Under the pieces are notes generated by a model, which saw nothing but the letters and a program-made list of their open reading frames with translations, was not told the DNA's origin and searched no databases. A stretch of DNA of 64,000 nucleotides. Origin: Oceanisphaera arctica. GTDB taxonomy: Bacteria > Pseudomonadota > Gammaproteobacteria > Enterobacterales > Aeromonadaceae. Position 1 is the first letter of the stretch; every line of letters starts with the position of its first letter. Shown one piece after another: positions 29,130 to 40,909 of this stretch. The stretch spans positions 1-64,000 of the forward strand of contig NZ_MPZM01000013.1 in NCBI RefSeq assembly GCF_002936955.1. Reading direction: 5' to 3'. The translations under genes and the position numbers were made by a program.

Positions 29130-30383
29130 TTACGCATAAACCGGGTGACGACGGCAGATGTCCAGCACCTGCTCTTTCACGCGGGCGATGGTCGCTTCGT
29201 CGTTGATGTCGTCCAGCACATCACAGATCCAGCCCGCCAGTTCGCGTACGTCGGCTTCATTGAAACCACGACGGGTCACCGCCGGGGTACCGATACGAAT
29301 ACCGGAGGTCACGAACGGAGAGCGCGGGTCGTTCGGCACGGCGTTCTTGTTCACGGTGATGAAGGCACGGCCCAGGGCGGCGTCGGCTTCTTTACCGGTG
29401 ATGCCCTTGTCGATCAGGTCGAGCAGGAACAGGTGGTTGTAAGTACCACCGGAAACCACCTTGTAGCCGCGCTGCTGAAAGGCATCGGCCATGGCCTGGG
29501 CGTTTTTCAGCACGCGGCCCTGGTATTCCTTGAACTCGGGCTCCAGCGCTTCCTTGAAGGCAACGGCCTTGGCGGCGATAACGTGCATCAGGGGACCGCC
29601 CTGACCACCGGGGAAGACGGCTGAGTTCAGCTTCTTCTCCAGCTCTTCGTTGTTGGCGGCAGACAGCACCAGACCGCCACGGGGGCCGGCCAGGGTCTTG
29701 TGGGTAGTGGTAGTGACCACGTGGGCGTGGGCGATGGGGCTCGGGTAGTGACCGGCTGCAATCAGACCGGCAACGTGGGCCATGTCCACCATGAACCAGG
29801 CACCGACCTTATCGGCGATTTCACGCATGCGCGCCCAGTCGACGATGCCGGAGAAGGCGGAGAAACCACCGATGATCATCTTCGGCTTGTGCTCAACCGC
29901 CAGACGCTCCATTTCTTCGTAATCGATCACGCCGGCTTCGTTGATGCCGTAAGGCACTATGTTGTACATCTTGCCGGAGAAGTTGGCGGGAGAGCCGTGA
30001 GTCAGGTGACCACCGTGGGCCAGGTTCATGCCCATGACGGTATCACCGGGCTTGACCAGCGCCATGAAGACGGCGGAGTTGGCCTGGGAGCCGGAGTGCG
30101 GCTGCACGTTGGCATAGGTAGCACCGAACAGCTGCTTGGCACGCTCGATGGCCAGTTCTTCGGCGATGTCGACATATTCACAGCCGCCATAGAAACGCTT
30201 GCCCGGGTAGCCTTCGGCATACTTGTTGGTCAGCTGGGAACCCTGAGCCTGCATCACGCGCGGGCTGGTGTAGTTCTCGGAAGCAATCAGTTCGATATGC
30301 TCTTCCTGACGCTGGGTTTCATCACAGATGGCCTGCCACAGCTGAGGATCATAATCGGCGATATTCATTTCACGCTTTAACAT
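29130..30383 (-). CDS. glyA: Serine hydroxymethyltransferase
   Basis: A 417-residue PLP enzyme that interconverts serine and glycine and supplies one-carbon units on tetrahydrofolate. The start [12 protein letters not shown] matches E. coli GlyA. The PLP lysine is in [14 protein letters not shown] (about residue 229), with [10 protein letters not shown] near the N-terminal third. ATG at 30383 has AGGAG at about seven bases; the longer frame to 30401 is not needed. It precedes nrdR-rib on the same strand, with the G-rich hairpin between. Confidence 0.96.
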   Translation of the reverse strand: MLKREMNIADYDPQLWQAICDETQRQEEHIELIASENYTSPRVMQAQGSQLTNKYAEGYPGKRFYGGCEYVDIAEELAIERAKQLFGATYANVQPHSGSQANSAVFMALVKPGDTVMGMNLAHGGHLTHGSPANFSGKMYNIVPYGINEAGVIDYEEMERLAVEHKPKMIIGGFSAFSGIVDWARMREIADKVGAWFMVDMAHVAGLIAAGHYPSPIAHAHVVTTTTHKTLAGPRGGLVLSAANNEELEKKLNSAVFPGGQGGPLMHVIAAKAVAFKEALEPEFKEYQGRVLKNAQAMADAFQQRGYKVVSGGTYNHLFLLDLIDKGITGKEADAALGRAFITVNKNAVPNDPRSPFVTSGIRIGTPAVTRRGFNEADVRELAGWICDVLDDINDEATIARVKEQVLDICRRHPVYA

Positions 30384-30480
30384 CCGTCTCTCCTGACTCA
30401 CATGGGGGTGTTCACTGAAGTACCGAGTTTACCCTTAAGGCCGGGTTCGGCCTAGCCCCGGAACGCCAGTTAACAACATT

Positions 30481-30509
30481 TATTTATCTTTAAGTTGAAA
30501 ATTTTACAA
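30481..30509 (-). promoter_or_regulatory. Candidate glyA promoter
   Basis: Read on the minus strand, TTGTAA (30509-30504) is separated by exactly 17 bases from TAAATA (30486-30481), in an AT-rich stretch about 100 bases upstream of the glyA ATG. No clear PurR or MetR site was recognised. Confidence 0.4.
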
Positions 30510-30656
30510 AAAGTTGAAGATTAAGCAACACTTTAAGACCCATCAATTCACCGACAGCCAGGGTAGATCTGGCCGTTAAACCCGATAGAATAGAGGTCTT
30601 TAGCCGGAACTTCGGCCCAAAGGCCGAGCCGCACCCAATCCGTCGTTGAGGATAAT

Positions 30657-31277
30657 ATGCAAGATTTCATGGTGACCTCGCACCGTCGAGCCGAGCTTTA
30701 TCACTGGTTTACCGCCCTGTTTGCGGCCCCGCTGGTCGACGAGGAAATACGCGAGTTCGGGGGCTATGACATGCATGCCTTCCTGGACAGTCTGGCGACC
30801 CTGGACCCATTGCAAGACGCCACCGAGGCCTTTCGCCGGCAGGCAGGCAGGGTGCTGGAACTGGATCAGCCCGAGAGCGAGTTGAGCGAACATTACCAAA
30901 GGCTGTTTGGCGATGACTCGCTGCTCGATACGGCGTCCCTGGCCCAGCCAGAAGACGAGGCCATGATGCTGATGAGCATACTGCTGCATCAGCACGGCAC
31001 CCGGCTGGAGGACGACGACCCGCTCAACGCCTGTAACCAGCTGGAGATGATGGCCACCCTCGCCCTGGCCGGTGCCGACGCCGACAACGAGACAGACCGT
31101 ATCGCCCTGCTGGACCAGCAGCGGGAGCTGGCCAACCAGCTGCTGATCGACTGGCTGCCACCCTTCGCTAGCGCCTGCGAACAAAAAGACTCTTTTGGCT
31201 TCTATGCCGCCGCCGCCGGCCTGCTGCTTGCCATGTTCAGCATGGATATTCATTATCTTAATAATGTGGCCCAATAA
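30657..31277 (+). CDS. TorD/DmsD-family molybdoenzyme chaperone
   Basis: A 206-residue all-helical cytoplasmic protein of the TorD/NarJ/DmsD family, which guards the twin-arginine signal peptide of molybdoenzymes and aids cofactor insertion. Visible features: AELYHWFTALFAAPL at the N-terminus, SELSEHYQRLFGDD (about 78) and PEDEAMMLMSILLHQ (about 102), matching the family's conserved acidic region. GAGGA lies just before the ATG. No molybdoenzyme gene is nearby, so its client is unknown. Its stop overlaps the next start (TAATG), so the two are coupled. Confidence 0.82.
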   Translation: MQDFMVTSHRRAELYHWFTALFAAPLVDEEIREFGGYDMHAFLDSLATLDPLQDATEAFRRQAGRVLELDQPESELSEHYQRLFGDDSLLDTASLAQPEDEAMMLMSILLHQHGTRLEDDDPLNACNQLEMMATLALAGADADNETDRIALLDQQRELANQLLIDWLPPFASACEQKDSFGFYAAAAGLLLAMFSMDIHYLNNVAQ

Positions 31278-31630
31278 TGGCTTACAACAAGAACCGGAAA
31301 GCCGCCCCCTCGCCCCAGATTCAGGAAGAGGCCGAACGCATCGCCAAGGCGACCCAGCGTCCGGGGCAGACCAAGGAGCAGACCCGACTGATCAATCAGG
31401 GCATCCAGAAAGGCATAGAAGAATACAAGAAGCAGCACAAGGCCCGCGCTCGCGCCGCCGACAAGGCCAAAAAACAGCAGCTTCGTCAGCAGCACGATGA
31501 TAACGACGAGACCTTTGAGCCGGAACCCGGGCCGGAGCCGACCACCGCCTCGTCCTGGCTACCCTGGTGGCTGCTTGCCCTGAGCTGGGCCGGCTTCGCA
31601 CTTTATTGGTGGTGGCAACAGCCGGGCTGA
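31277..31630 (+). CDS. DUF2956 family protein
   Basis: A 117-residue protein. The highly charged N-terminal half (EEAERIAKATQRPGQTKEQT, then KKQHKARARAADKAKK) fits DUF2956. Residues about 93-113 form one C-terminal membrane helix (WLPWWLLALSWAGFALYWWW). It is probably anchored with a basic cytoplasmic domain. The family is common in Vibrio, Shewanella and Aeromonas, function unknown. Coupled to the TorD-like gene upstream. Confidence 0.85.
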   Translation: MAYNKNRKAAPSPQIQEEAERIAKATQRPGQTKEQTRLINQGIQKGIEEYKKQHKARARAADKAKKQQLRQQHDDNDETFEPEPGPEPTTASSWLPWWLLALSWAGFALYWWWQQPG

Positions 31631-31662
31631 TGCTAGGGTCTGTTAACCGACAGGAGCAATCA

Positions 31663-32631
31663 ATGGCATACCGCTTACCCGAACACAGGCACACGGTCTC
31701 CGGCCAGGAACGGCGTCTCGGCGTAGAGCTGGAACTCAACGGCCTGTCCCTGCCCCGGCTGGCCGAGCTGGTGGCCGAGCAACTGGAGGGCAGCCTGCGC
31801 CATTGCTCTGAATACGAAATTGAAATCGATACCCCGCTCGGCACCTTTCGGGCCGAGCTGGACTTCGACTACCTCAAACGGCTGGCCCGGGTTCAGCTTC
31901 GGCAACCGCCGGGTGAACTGGAGCTGGCCGCCACCGAACTGCTGGGCACCCTGGCCTTTCAGCTGGTGCCGCTGGAATTGGTGAGTCCGCCGTTGCCGCT
32001 TTCCCGACTAGATCAATTAACGCCGCTGTTTGAACGGCTGCGTGCCAACGGTGCCAAGGGCACCCGTCATGCCCTGCATTATGCCTTTGGTCTGCACCTG
32101 AATCCGGAGCTACCGGACACCGACAACCTCACCCTGCTGCGCTACTTCAAGGCCTATCTGTGTCTGCATGACTGGCTGGAGCAGCGGGAAGACATAGTCG
32201 CAGCCCGCAAGCTGTCGCCCTATATCCGCGGCTTTGCCAAAGATTACAGCCGCAAGGTGATCGACCTCGACTACTGGCCCGACTTGCGACAATTCAGCGA
32301 AGACTACCTGGCCGCCAACCCCAGCCGCAACCGCTCACTGGATCTGCTGCCCATCCTGGCCTGGCACAACGAGGCCCGGGTGAAAGAGGTGGTGCAGGAC
32401 GACAAGGTCAACAAACGGCCGACACTGCACTACCGGCTGCCCAACTCCGATATCGACAATCCGTACTGGTCGCTGCAGCACGCCTGGTCCGGCTGGTTGC
32501 AGGTGGAAATGCTGGCCAACGATGAACGTCGGCTGGATCAGCTGTGCCGACACTATGCCGCCCACCTGGACAGCCTGACGCCGGATTTTCTCGATCCCTG
32601 GAAGAGCAAGGTCACGCCATGGCTCCGCTGA
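31663..32631 (+). CDS. Amidoligase family enzyme
   Basis: A 322-residue protein of the COOH-NH2 amidoligase family, which has a glutamine-synthetase-like fold and is predicted to form amide bonds with ATP. The N-terminal strand RRLGVELELNGLSL carries the family's paired acidic residues, followed by EYEIEIDTPLGTFRAELDFDYL and later HYAFGLHLNPELPD. ATG at 31663 has AGGAG six bases ahead. The 3' end overlaps the next gene by 13 bases. Pairing with a glutamine-amidotransferase-like hydrolase is an association described for this family by comparative genomics; the product is unknown. Confidence 0.8.
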   Translation: MAYRLPEHRHTVSGQERRLGVELELNGLSLPRLAELVAEQLEGSLRHCSEYEIEIDTPLGTFRAELDFDYLKRLARVQLRQPPGELELAATELLGTLAFQLVPLELVSPPLPLSRLDQLTPLFERLRANGAKGTRHALHYAFGLHLNPELPDTDNLTLLRYFKAYLCLHDWLEQREDIVAARKLSPYIRGFAKDYSRKVIDLDYWPDLRQFSEDYLAANPSRNRSLDLLPILAWHNEARVKEVVQDDKVNKRPTLHYRLPNSDIDNPYWSLQHAWSGWLQVEMLANDERRLDQLCRHYAAHLDSLTPDFLDPWKSKVTPWLR

Positions 32632-33308
32632 TCGGTGTGACCGGCCCCGATAGTCGGCTGCCCTGGGCCTGGTGGGCCACCCGGCTGGCCATTTTTATAG
32701 CCGGTGGCCGGGCGCAGCGGCTGACGCCCTCCACCTTTCAACCTCACAAGCGGGACAAGCTGCAGGGGTTGATCATCGGCGGCGGCGACGATATCGACGC
32801 CGCCCTCTATGGCGAAGACACCGGCCGGGCACCCGCCGATCCCGAGCGAGACGCCTTCGAAATAGAGCTGATCGAGCATGCGCTGGACACTCAATTGCCG
32901 CTGCTCGGCATCTGCCGCGGCGCCCAGCTGATTAACGTGGTGCTGGGTGGCTCCCTGCATTCGGATATCCGGCCGCTGCGTCGTCACACCTCCAACCGCC
33001 GTACCCCCTTGCCACGCAAGACCGCCATCGGCTATGGCCAGGGCCGGCTGCATGGCATCATTCGCCGGCCTCGCTGGCGCATCAACAGCCTGCATCATCA
33101 GGCGGTGGACCGGCTGGGTGTCGGCCTGACGGTGGCGGCCCGGGATCTGGACGGCTTCGTGCAGGCCATCGAGAATCGGGGCGAGCACTATATGCTGGGG
33201 GTGCAGTGGCATCCGGAATACCTGCCCTATCTCGACCACCAGCGCGCCATCTTCCGCACTCTGGTCCGGCTCGCCCAAGCCGCCCGCCCCGAGCGGCTTT
33301 ATCCTTGA
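32619..33308 (+). CDS. Class I glutamine amidotransferase-like hydrolase (PuuD-type)
   Basis: A 229-residue enzyme like gamma-glutamyl-GABA hydrolase. Nucleophile Cys is in LLGICRGAQLINVV (about residue 94), the catalytic His and Glu in VQWHPEYL near residue 200, and GGGDDIDAALYG lies near residue 46. ATG at 32619 overlaps the amidoligase 3' end. It may hydrolyse the amide product made by its partner or supply ammonia from glutamine. A simple PuuD role is less likely without puu genes. Confidence 0.83.
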   Translation: MAPLIGVTGPDSRLPWAWWATRLAIFIAGGRAQRLTPSTFQPHKRDKLQGLIIGGGDDIDAALYGEDTGRAPADPERDAFEIELIEHALDTQLPLLGICRGAQLINVVLGGSLHSDIRPLRRHTSNRRTPLPRKTAIGYGQGRLHGIIRRPRWRINSLHHQAVDRLGVGLTVAARDLDGFVQAIENRGEHYMLGVQWHPEYLPYLDHQRAIFRTLVRLAQAARPERLYP

Positions 33309-33312
33309 GTAC

Positions 33313-33747
33313 ATGATGCTTGATTATCTGATTGTCTTTGCCAGCAGCCTGCTCGCCGCCACCATAGCGCCCTTTTATTCCGAGGTGGTGCTGGCGGCAG
33401 TGCTGACCCGCCAGCCCGATGCGGTGGTGCTGCTGTGGGCCCTGGCCAGCGTCGGCAACACCCTGGGCTCTGTGGTGAACTGGTGGCTGGGTAAATACCT
33501 GCTGCATTACAAACACAAACGCTGGTTTCCCATCAAGGACAAGCAATTGGAACGCGCCCAACGCGGGTTTCAGCGTTTCGGCGTCTGGTCGCTGCTGCTG
33601 GCCTGGGCGCCGGTAGGGGGCGACGCCCTCACCTTTATCGCCGGCATCATGAAAGTCCGCCTGCTGCCTTTCATCCTGCTGGTATTTATCGGCAAGTCAG
33701 TACGCTATCTCATCGTCATCTATTTCGCCGAGCGGTTTTTGCTGTAG
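33313..33747 (+). CDS. YqaA-family membrane protein
   Basis: A 144-residue inner-membrane protein with four helices. The motif GNTLGSVVNWWLGKYLL (about 49-65) and RFGVWSLLLAWAPVGGDALTFIAG place it in the YqaA branch of the DedA/SNARE-associated family. It starts four bases after the amidotransferase stop and is likely the third gene of that operon. DedA relatives act in lipid carrier or cation handling; for YqaA the role is unknown. Confidence 0.8.
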   Translation: MMLDYLIVFASSLLAATIAPFYSEVVLAAVLTRQPDAVVLLWALASVGNTLGSVVNWWLGKYLLHYKHKRWFPIKDKQLERAQRGFQRFGVWSLLLAWAPVGGDALTFIAGIMKVRLLPFILLVFIGKSVRYLIVIYFAERFLL

Positions 33748-33925
33748 CTAAAACACGGATGAATCTCGATTATCCGCCGTTACACTGCGATACAAACCGG
33801 TAACATGCCCACCCGGATTATGCTAGAAATGTAACCTGGCTAGCCGAAAGTCTAATTGAGCATGGCGACCATCTGCGTCACCTTGTTACACAATGGTTAT
33901 TGGATATACCCCAAGGAGCGGAATA

Positions 33926-35875
<1,950 letters not shown>

Positions 35876-35894
35876 TCGAGGCAGCCAGACAGAT

Positions 35895-35925
35895 AAAACG
35901 CCGCCTTCGGGCGGCGTTTTTGTTT
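35895..35925 (+). terminator. Terminator of acs
   Basis: Hairpin AAAACGCCGCC, loop TTC, GGGCGGCGTTTT followed by TGTTT, 20 bases after the acs stop. Confidence 0.9.
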
Positions 35926-36253
35926 AGGCCGTCTGCTCTGCCCTCTTAGTGTAGAAGCATGTTAATGACCGAAAATGTCGCACTGGATGTCGTACAAACC
36001 GCCAAAGCGCGCTACATGGCGTCTTGGCACCCTGCTCCCGACGGCGCTCCTTGTCGGCATCAGCAGTCTGTTACCGGGCTTTAACCTGCAATCAGTGATT
36101 AGACCAGTAAATTGCTGCCAATTTTCACGAAATCACTATAATTGACCGGTCTGGGTCGAGCCGTACGATTTTATTTGCCAGAAATGGGTAAAAACGGCTA
36201 GTCTCCATGTTGCTCGATGAGAACACCGCAAGATTGCCGAGGATTGCTGCACA
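35926..36253 (+). promoter_or_regulatory. aroQ-accB-accC upstream region
   Basis: About 330 bases without a credible gene. A consensus -10 box TATAAT lies at 36137-36142, with only a weak TTGCTG 19 bases upstream as -35. That puts transcription start about 105 bases before aroQ. The long leader may allow regulation, as accBC is growth-rate and AccB controlled in E. coli, but no specific structure was identified. Confidence 0.4.
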
Positions 36254-36703
36254 ATGACCGATAAATACCGAATTCTGTTGCTGAACGGACCCAACCTAAA
36301 TCTATTGGGTCAGCGCGAACCCGGCATCTATGGCCAGAACAGCCTGAACGACATCGTAGCTCGTCTGACCGAACAGGCAGCCGAACGCGATATCGAACTC
36401 AGTCACCTGCAATCCAATGCGGAACATCAACTGATCGACGCCATCCACCAAGCCTATGGCAAGCAGGATTTTATCATCATCAATCCCGCCGCCTTCACGC
36501 ACACCAGCGTCGCCATTCGTGATGCCCTGCTGGGGGTTAATATCCCCTTTATCGAGGTGCATCTGTCGAATGTGCATGCCCGTGAACCTTTCCGCCATCA
36601 TTCTTACCTGGCCGACAAGGCGACAGGTGTGATCTGTGGCTTTGGCGCCGATGGTTACGAATTTGCCCTGGAAGCGGCGGCACGTCATCTGACCCGTCGT
36701 TAA
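36254..36703 (+). CDS. aroQ: Type II 3-dehydroquinate dehydratase
   Basis: A 149-residue shikimate-pathway enzyme that dehydrates 3-dehydroquinate. It has the catalytic loop [18 protein letters not shown] (about 9-26, Tyr at the end), [16 protein letters not shown], and [17 protein letters not shown] with the catalytic His. It stands directly before accB, a common gammaproteobacterial arrangement. Length is normal. Confidence 0.96.
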   Translation: MTDKYRILLLNGPNLNLLGQREPGIYGQNSLNDIVARLTEQAAERDIELSHLQSNAEHQLIDAIHQAYGKQDFIIINPAAFTHTSVAIRDALLGVNIPFIEVHLSNVHAREPFRHHSYLADKATGVICGFGADGYEFALEAAARHLTRR

Positions 36704-36739
36704 CCCTCAGCACAGTACTAACATAACAAGAGAACGCTC

Positions 36740-37201
36740 ATGGATATTCGTAAAATCAAAAAACTGATCGAACTGGTAGAAGAATCCGGCATCGCCGAGC
36801 TGGAAATTTCCGAAGGTGAAGAGTCCGTTCGCATCAGCCGTTACGGTAACCCCGGCCAGGCTATGCAGCCCCAATACCAGCAGATTCAAGCCGCTCCGGC
36901 ACCGGCCGCCCCCATGGCTGCCGCGCTGGCACCAGCTGCTGCAGAAGCCGCCGCTCCTGCCATCAGTGGTCATGTGATGCGTTCCCCCATGGTCGGTACC
37001 TTCTACCGTGCCTCCAGCCCCGGCGCCAAGAACTTTGCCGAAGTGGGCCAGACCGTCAATGTCGGTGACACCCTGTGCATCGTTGAAGCCATGAAGATGA
37101 TGAACCAGATCGAAGCCGACAAGTCCGGCGTGATCAAGGCCATCCTGATCGACAACGGCCAGCCGGTCGAGTTCGACGAGCCGCTGTTCATCATCGAATA
37201 A
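36740..37201 (+). CDS. accB: Biotin carboxyl carrier protein of acetyl-CoA carboxylase
   Basis: A 153-residue carrier. The N-terminal helical part ([20 protein letters not shown]) is followed by an Ala/Pro-rich linker (about 50-76) and the biotinyl domain. The biotin-accepting lysine is in the standard [10 protein letters not shown] motif near residue 119. It delivers CO2-biotin from AccC to the carboxyltransferase in fatty-acid synthesis. Ten bases separate it from accC. Confidence 0.97.
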   Translation: MDIRKIKKLIELVEESGIAELEISEGEESVRISRYGNPGQAMQPQYQQIQAAPAPAAPMAAALAPAAAEAAAPAISGHVMRSPMVGTFYRASSPGAKNFAEVGQTVNVGDTLCIVEAMKMMNQIEADKSGVIKAILIDNGQPVEFDEPLFIIE

Positions 37202-37210
37202 GGAATTCTC

Positions 37211-38551
37211 ATGCTGGATAAAGTAGTCATCGCCAACCGCGGTGAAATTGCCCTGCGGATCCTGCGCGCCTGCAAAGAGCTCGGGATCAAAACGGTTGCG
37301 GTGCACTCCACCGCCGACCGTGAGCTCAAGCATGTACTGCTGGCAGACGAGTCCATCTGTATTGGTGGCAATCAGTCCCATCAGTCATACCTGAACATTC
37401 CCTCCATCATCGCCGCTGCCGAAGTGACCGATGCGGTGGCGATTCACCCCGGTTACGGCTTTCTGGCAGAAAATGCCGACTTTGCCGACCAGGTTGAAAA
37501 ATCGGGTTTCATCTTCATTGGTCCCACCGGTGATACCATTCGCCTGATGGGCGATAAAGTGTCGGCCATTGCCGCCATGAAGAAGGCCGGCGTACCTTGC
37601 GTACCCGGTTCCGACGGCCCCATAGGCAACGACGCCAAGAAGAACGCCGCCATTGCCAAGCGCATCGGTTACCCGGTGATCATCAAGGCCGCCGGTGGTG
37701 GCGGCGGTCGCGGTATGCGCGTGGTTCGCAACGAAAGCGAACTGGAAAACTCCATCGCCATGACCAAGGCCGAGGCCGGTGCCGCCTTCAACAACGACAT
37801 GGTTTACATGGAGAAATTCCTGGAAAACCCGCGTCATGTCGAAGTTCAGATCCTCGCAGATGGCCAGGGCAAGGCCATTCACCTGGGCGAGCGGGACTGT
37901 TCCATGCAGCGTCGCCACCAGAAGGTAGTGGAAGAAGCTCCGGCGCCGGGCATTACCGCCGAAATGCGCAAGTTTATCGGTGAACGCTGCTGCCGCGCCT
38001 GTATCGATATCAGTTATCGCGGTGCCGGTACTTTCGAATTTCTCTACGAAAACGGCGAGTTCTATTTCATCGAAATGAACACCCGTATTCAGGTGGAACA
38101 TACGATCACCGAAATGGTCACCGGAGTGGACCTGATCAAGGAACAGCTGCGCATCGCCGCCGGTCAACCGCTGTCCATCACCCAGGATCAGGTGACGGTT
38201 CATGGCCATGCCATCGAGTGCCGGATCAACGCCGAAGATCCGCAGACCTTCGTGCCGAGCCCGGGCAAAATCACCCTGTTCCATTCTCCGGGTGGTCTGG
38301 GTGTACGCTGGGATTCGCACATTTATGCCGGCTACAAGGTCCCGCCCTACTACGACTCCATGATCGGCAAGCTAATCTGCTACGGCGAAAATCGCGACAT
38401 CGCGATCGCCCGCATGACGCACGCGCTGAACGAGCTGGTCATCGAAGGCATCAAGACCAATGTACCGCTGCATAAAGCAATCATGAGTGATGAAAATTTC
38501 CGCAACGGCGGCACCAATATTCATTATCTCGAGAAGAAGCTGGGTCTGTAA
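37211..38551 (+). CDS. accC: Biotin carboxylase subunit of acetyl-CoA carboxylase
   Basis: A 446-residue ATP-grasp enzyme that carboxylates biotin on AccB. Features: [19 protein letters not shown] at the N-terminus, the glycine-rich lid [13 protein letters not shown] (about 160-172), and [18 protein letters not shown] (about 288-305). Length agrees with E. coli AccC. It closes the aroQ-accB-accC operon. Confidence 0.97.
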   Translation: MLDKVVIANRGEIALRILRACKELGIKTVAVHSTADRELKHVLLADESICIGGNQSHQSYLNIPSIIAAAEVTDAVAIHPGYGFLAENADFADQVEKSGFIFIGPTGDTIRLMGDKVSAIAAMKKAGVPCVPGSDGPIGNDAKKNAAIAKRIGYPVIIKAAGGGGGRGMRVVRNESELENSIAMTKAEAGAAFNNDMVYMEKFLENPRHVEVQILADGQGKAIHLGERDCSMQRRHQKVVEEAPAPGITAEMRKFIGERCCRACIDISYRGAGTFEFLYENGEFYFIEMNTRIQVEHTITEMVTGVDLIKEQLRIAAGQPLSITQDQVTVHGHAIECRINAEDPQTFVPSPGKITLFHSPGGLGVRWDSHIYAGYKVPPYYDSMIGKLICYGENRDIAIARMTHALNELVIEGIKTNVPLHKAIMSDENFRNGGTNIHYLEKKLGL

Positions 38552-38571
38552 GACACCGCTACTGCTGATTG

Positions 38572-38602
38572 AAAACGGCGCCTTCGGGCGCCGTTTTTGT
38601 TT
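38572..38602 (+). terminator. Terminator of aroQ-accBC
   Basis: Hairpin AAAACGGCGCC, loop TTCG (part of the stem turn), GGCGCCGTTTTT followed by GTTTTTT, 20 bases after the accC stop. Confidence 0.9.
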
Positions 38603-38664
38603 TTTCCTCTCACCGTTCTTTGCCGTTAGAATAGCGCCTCAAAGCCCACCTGAAGAGAGACCGT

Positions 38665-39030
38665 ATGACAATCCATCGCATCAACCCCTGCCAACGCTGG
38701 TCCGACATTACCGTATTCAACGGCATCGCCCATTTCGTCGAAGTACCCGAGTCCGACCTCGACGCCGACATCCAGGGCCAGACCACCCAGATCTTCGCCC
38801 AGGCCGAGCAGGCGCTGGCCAAAATCAACAGCGACAAGGGCCGCCTGCTGTCGGTCACCATTTATCTCACCGACTTCGCCAACCTGCCCGCCTTCAATGC
38901 GGTGTGGGACGCCTGGTTCGAATCCGGCACGGCCCCCAGCCGCGCCTGCGTCAAGGCGGAGCTGGCCAACCCCCGCTATCTGGTCGAGCTGGCCTTCGTG
39001 GCCGCCGCCGGTGATGATTACGCCTCCTGA
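38665..39030 (+). CDS. RidA family protein
   Basis: A 121-residue protein of the YjgF/YER057c/UK114 family. It contains TTQIFAQAEQALAKINSDKG, VTIYLTDFANLPAFNAVW, and SRACVKAELANPRYLVEL with the family arginine that binds substrate carboxylates. Archetypal RidA hydrolyses reactive enamine/imine intermediates. This is a divergent subgroup, so the exact substrate is open. It is inserted between accC and yhdT relative to the E. coli order. Confidence 0.87.
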   Translation: MTIHRINPCQRWSDITVFNGIAHFVEVPESDLDADIQGQTTQIFAQAEQALAKINSDKGRLLSVTIYLTDFANLPAFNAVWDAWFESGTAPSRACVKAELANPRYLVELAFVAAAGDDYAS

Positions 39031-39149
39031 CGAAACAAGCGGCGGCAAGAGTCAGGTATCCGCTCTTGCCGCCACCGAAGGGGCATTGCACATTGATTCC
39101 GGTCAGTCCCCGCTGTTATCCTCCGGCCCCTTCTTCCGGGAAATCAAAG

Positions 39150-39425
39150 ATGACCAATATCGTATCCATCGCCCGCCGGGAAGCCACCTTGAGCGTGGCG
39201 TTGGCGGTGCTGTATCTGGGTGGCTGGTGGCTGAGCGCCTACACTGTGCCGCCCACGCTGATGCTGGGCGGCTGGCCGTTGTGGTTTGTGCTGAGCTGCC
39301 TGTTCAACCCCTTGCTGTTTATCGTGCTCTGCGTGCTGATGGTGCGCTACTGCTTTAAAAACGTAGCTTTAGACAGCCCCGAGCCGGATAAGAAGAACAG
39401 CCCCAGGCCGGGAGAACAGCCATGA
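39150..39425 (+). CDS. yhdT: YhdT family small membrane protein
   Basis: A 91-residue protein with two membrane helices (LSVALAVLYLGGWWLSAY and WPLWFVLSCLFNPLLFIVLCVLM) and a hydrophilic tail. It fits YhdT (DUF997), which is found directly before panF. Its stop overlaps the panF start (ATGA). It may assist PanF; function is unproved. ATG at 39150 starts the conserved part; the frame open to 39066 is an extension. Confidence 0.85.
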   Translation: MTNIVSIARREATLSVALAVLYLGGWWLSAYTVPPTLMLGGWPLWFVLSCLFNPLLFIVLCVLMVRYCFKNVALDSPEPDKKNSPRPGEQP

Positions 39426-40876
39426 ACCTTGAACTGATGATCCCGCTGGCGTGCTACCTGACCGTCATGATCGGGCTGGGCTTCTGGCTGAGCCGCCGCC
39501 CACAGCAAGGCAGCTTCGTGCAGGACTATTTTCTCGGCAACCGTTCCATGGGCGGCTTTGTGCTGGCCATGACCATGGTGGCCACCTATGCCTCCGCCTC
39601 CTCCTTCATCGGCGGGCCCGGTGCCGCCTACCGAATGGGACTGGGCTGGGTGCTGCTGGCCATGATACAGGTGCCGACCGTCTGGTTGACCCTGGGGGTG
39701 CTGGGCAAACAGTTCGCCCATATCGCCCGTCGGGTCAATGCGCTCACCATCAACGACATGCTCTATGCCCGCTATCGCAGTCCGCTGGTGGTGATACTGG
39801 CGGCATTAGGCCTGCTCGCCGCCTTTGTCGCCACCATGGTAGTGCAGTTTATCGGCGGCGCCCGGCTGCTGGAAACCGTGACCGGCCTGCCCTATCAGGG
39901 GGGCCTCATCATCTTTGCCACCACAGTGCTGCTCTACACCCTGATTGGCGGCTTTAGGGCCGTGGTGGTCACAGATGCGATTCAGGGCGTACTGATGCTG
40001 CTGGGGACCATAGTGCTGCTGGTCGGCGTATTGCATGCGGGTGGTGGCGCCAGCGCCATGTTCACCGCCCTGGCCGAGATTGATCCCGAGCTAGTACAAC
40101 CCCGCGGGCCGGACGGCTTCCTGAGCACCAGCTTCATGCTGTCGTTCTGGGTGCTGGTCTGCTTTGGCGTCATCGGCCTGCCCCATTCGGCAGTACGCTG
40201 CCTGGCCTATAAAGACAGCAAGGCCATGCACAGAGGCATTATCATCGGTACCCTGGTCGGCGCCCTGCTGATGTTCGGCATGCACTTCGCCGGTGCCCTG
40301 GGCCGGGTGCTGTTGCCCGAGCTCTCGGTACCCGACAAGGTAATGCCAACCCTGATGCTGACGGTGCTGCCGCCCATCGTCGCCGGGCTCTTTCTGGCCG
40401 GGCCCATGGCCGCCATCATGTCGACCATCGACTCCCAGTTGATTCAGGCCTCCGCCACCCTGGTAAAAGACCTGTACCTCAACTACCTGAGCCGCACGCC
40501 GCCCTCGCCCACCGCCATCAAGCGCGCCAGCCGACTGGTCACTCTGGTGCTGGGGCTTGTCGTGCTGTGGGCGGCCCTGAGCCCGCCGGACATGATCATC
40601 TGGCTCAATCTGCTGGCCTTTGGCGCCCTGCAGGCCATCTTCTTCTGGCCACTCGTGCTGGGCCTGTACTGGTGGCGGGGTAACGCCACCGGGGCCCTGG
40701 CCTCCATGGTAACCGGCGCCCTCTGCTACGGCCTGCTGACCACCTTCGGTATCAAGCCTTTGGGCTTGCACGCCATCGTGCCCAGCCTGACCCTGTCGGG
40801 TCTGGCCTATGTGTTCGGCTCGCTGTTGACTGCGCCACCCACCGCCGAGGTGCGCCAGCTGTTCGGTCGCGACTAA
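39422..40876 (+). CDS. panF: Sodium/pantothenate symporter
   Basis: A 484-residue sodium:solute symporter (SSS family) with about 13 helices. Features: FWLSRRPQQGSFVQDYFLGNRSMGG, ATYASASSFIGGPGAAYRMG, a motif typical of PanF, and GPMAAIMSTIDSQLIQASA with the sodium-site serine region. The yhdT-panF-prmA context supports pantothenate as substrate. A few bases beyond the stop, sequence unlike its neighbours begins, leading into repeat copy C. Confidence 0.93.
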   Translation: MNLELMIPLACYLTVMIGLGFWLSRRPQQGSFVQDYFLGNRSMGGFVLAMTMVATYASASSFIGGPGAAYRMGLGWVLLAMIQVPTVWLTLGVLGKQFAHIARRVNALTINDMLYARYRSPLVVILAALGLLAAFVATMVVQFIGGARLLETVTGLPYQGGLIIFATTVLLYTLIGGFRAVVVTDAIQGVLMLLGTIVLLVGVLHAGGGASAMFTALAEIDPELVQPRGPDGFLSTSFMLSFWVLVCFGVIGLPHSAVRCLAYKDSKAMHRGIIIGTLVGALLMFGMHFAGALGRVLLPELSVPDKVMPTLMLTVLPPIVAGLFLAGPMAAIMSTIDSQLIQASATLVKDLYLNYLSRTPPSPTAIKRASRLVTLVLGLVVLWAALSPPDMIIWLNLLAFGALQAIFFWPLVLGLYWWRGNATGALASMVTGALCYGLLTTFGIKPLGLHAIVPSLTLSGLAYVFGSLLTAPPTAEVRQLFGRD

Positions 40877-40909
40877 CTTCAGGCTACGGATACAGACGCT
40901 GGTCGGTGC

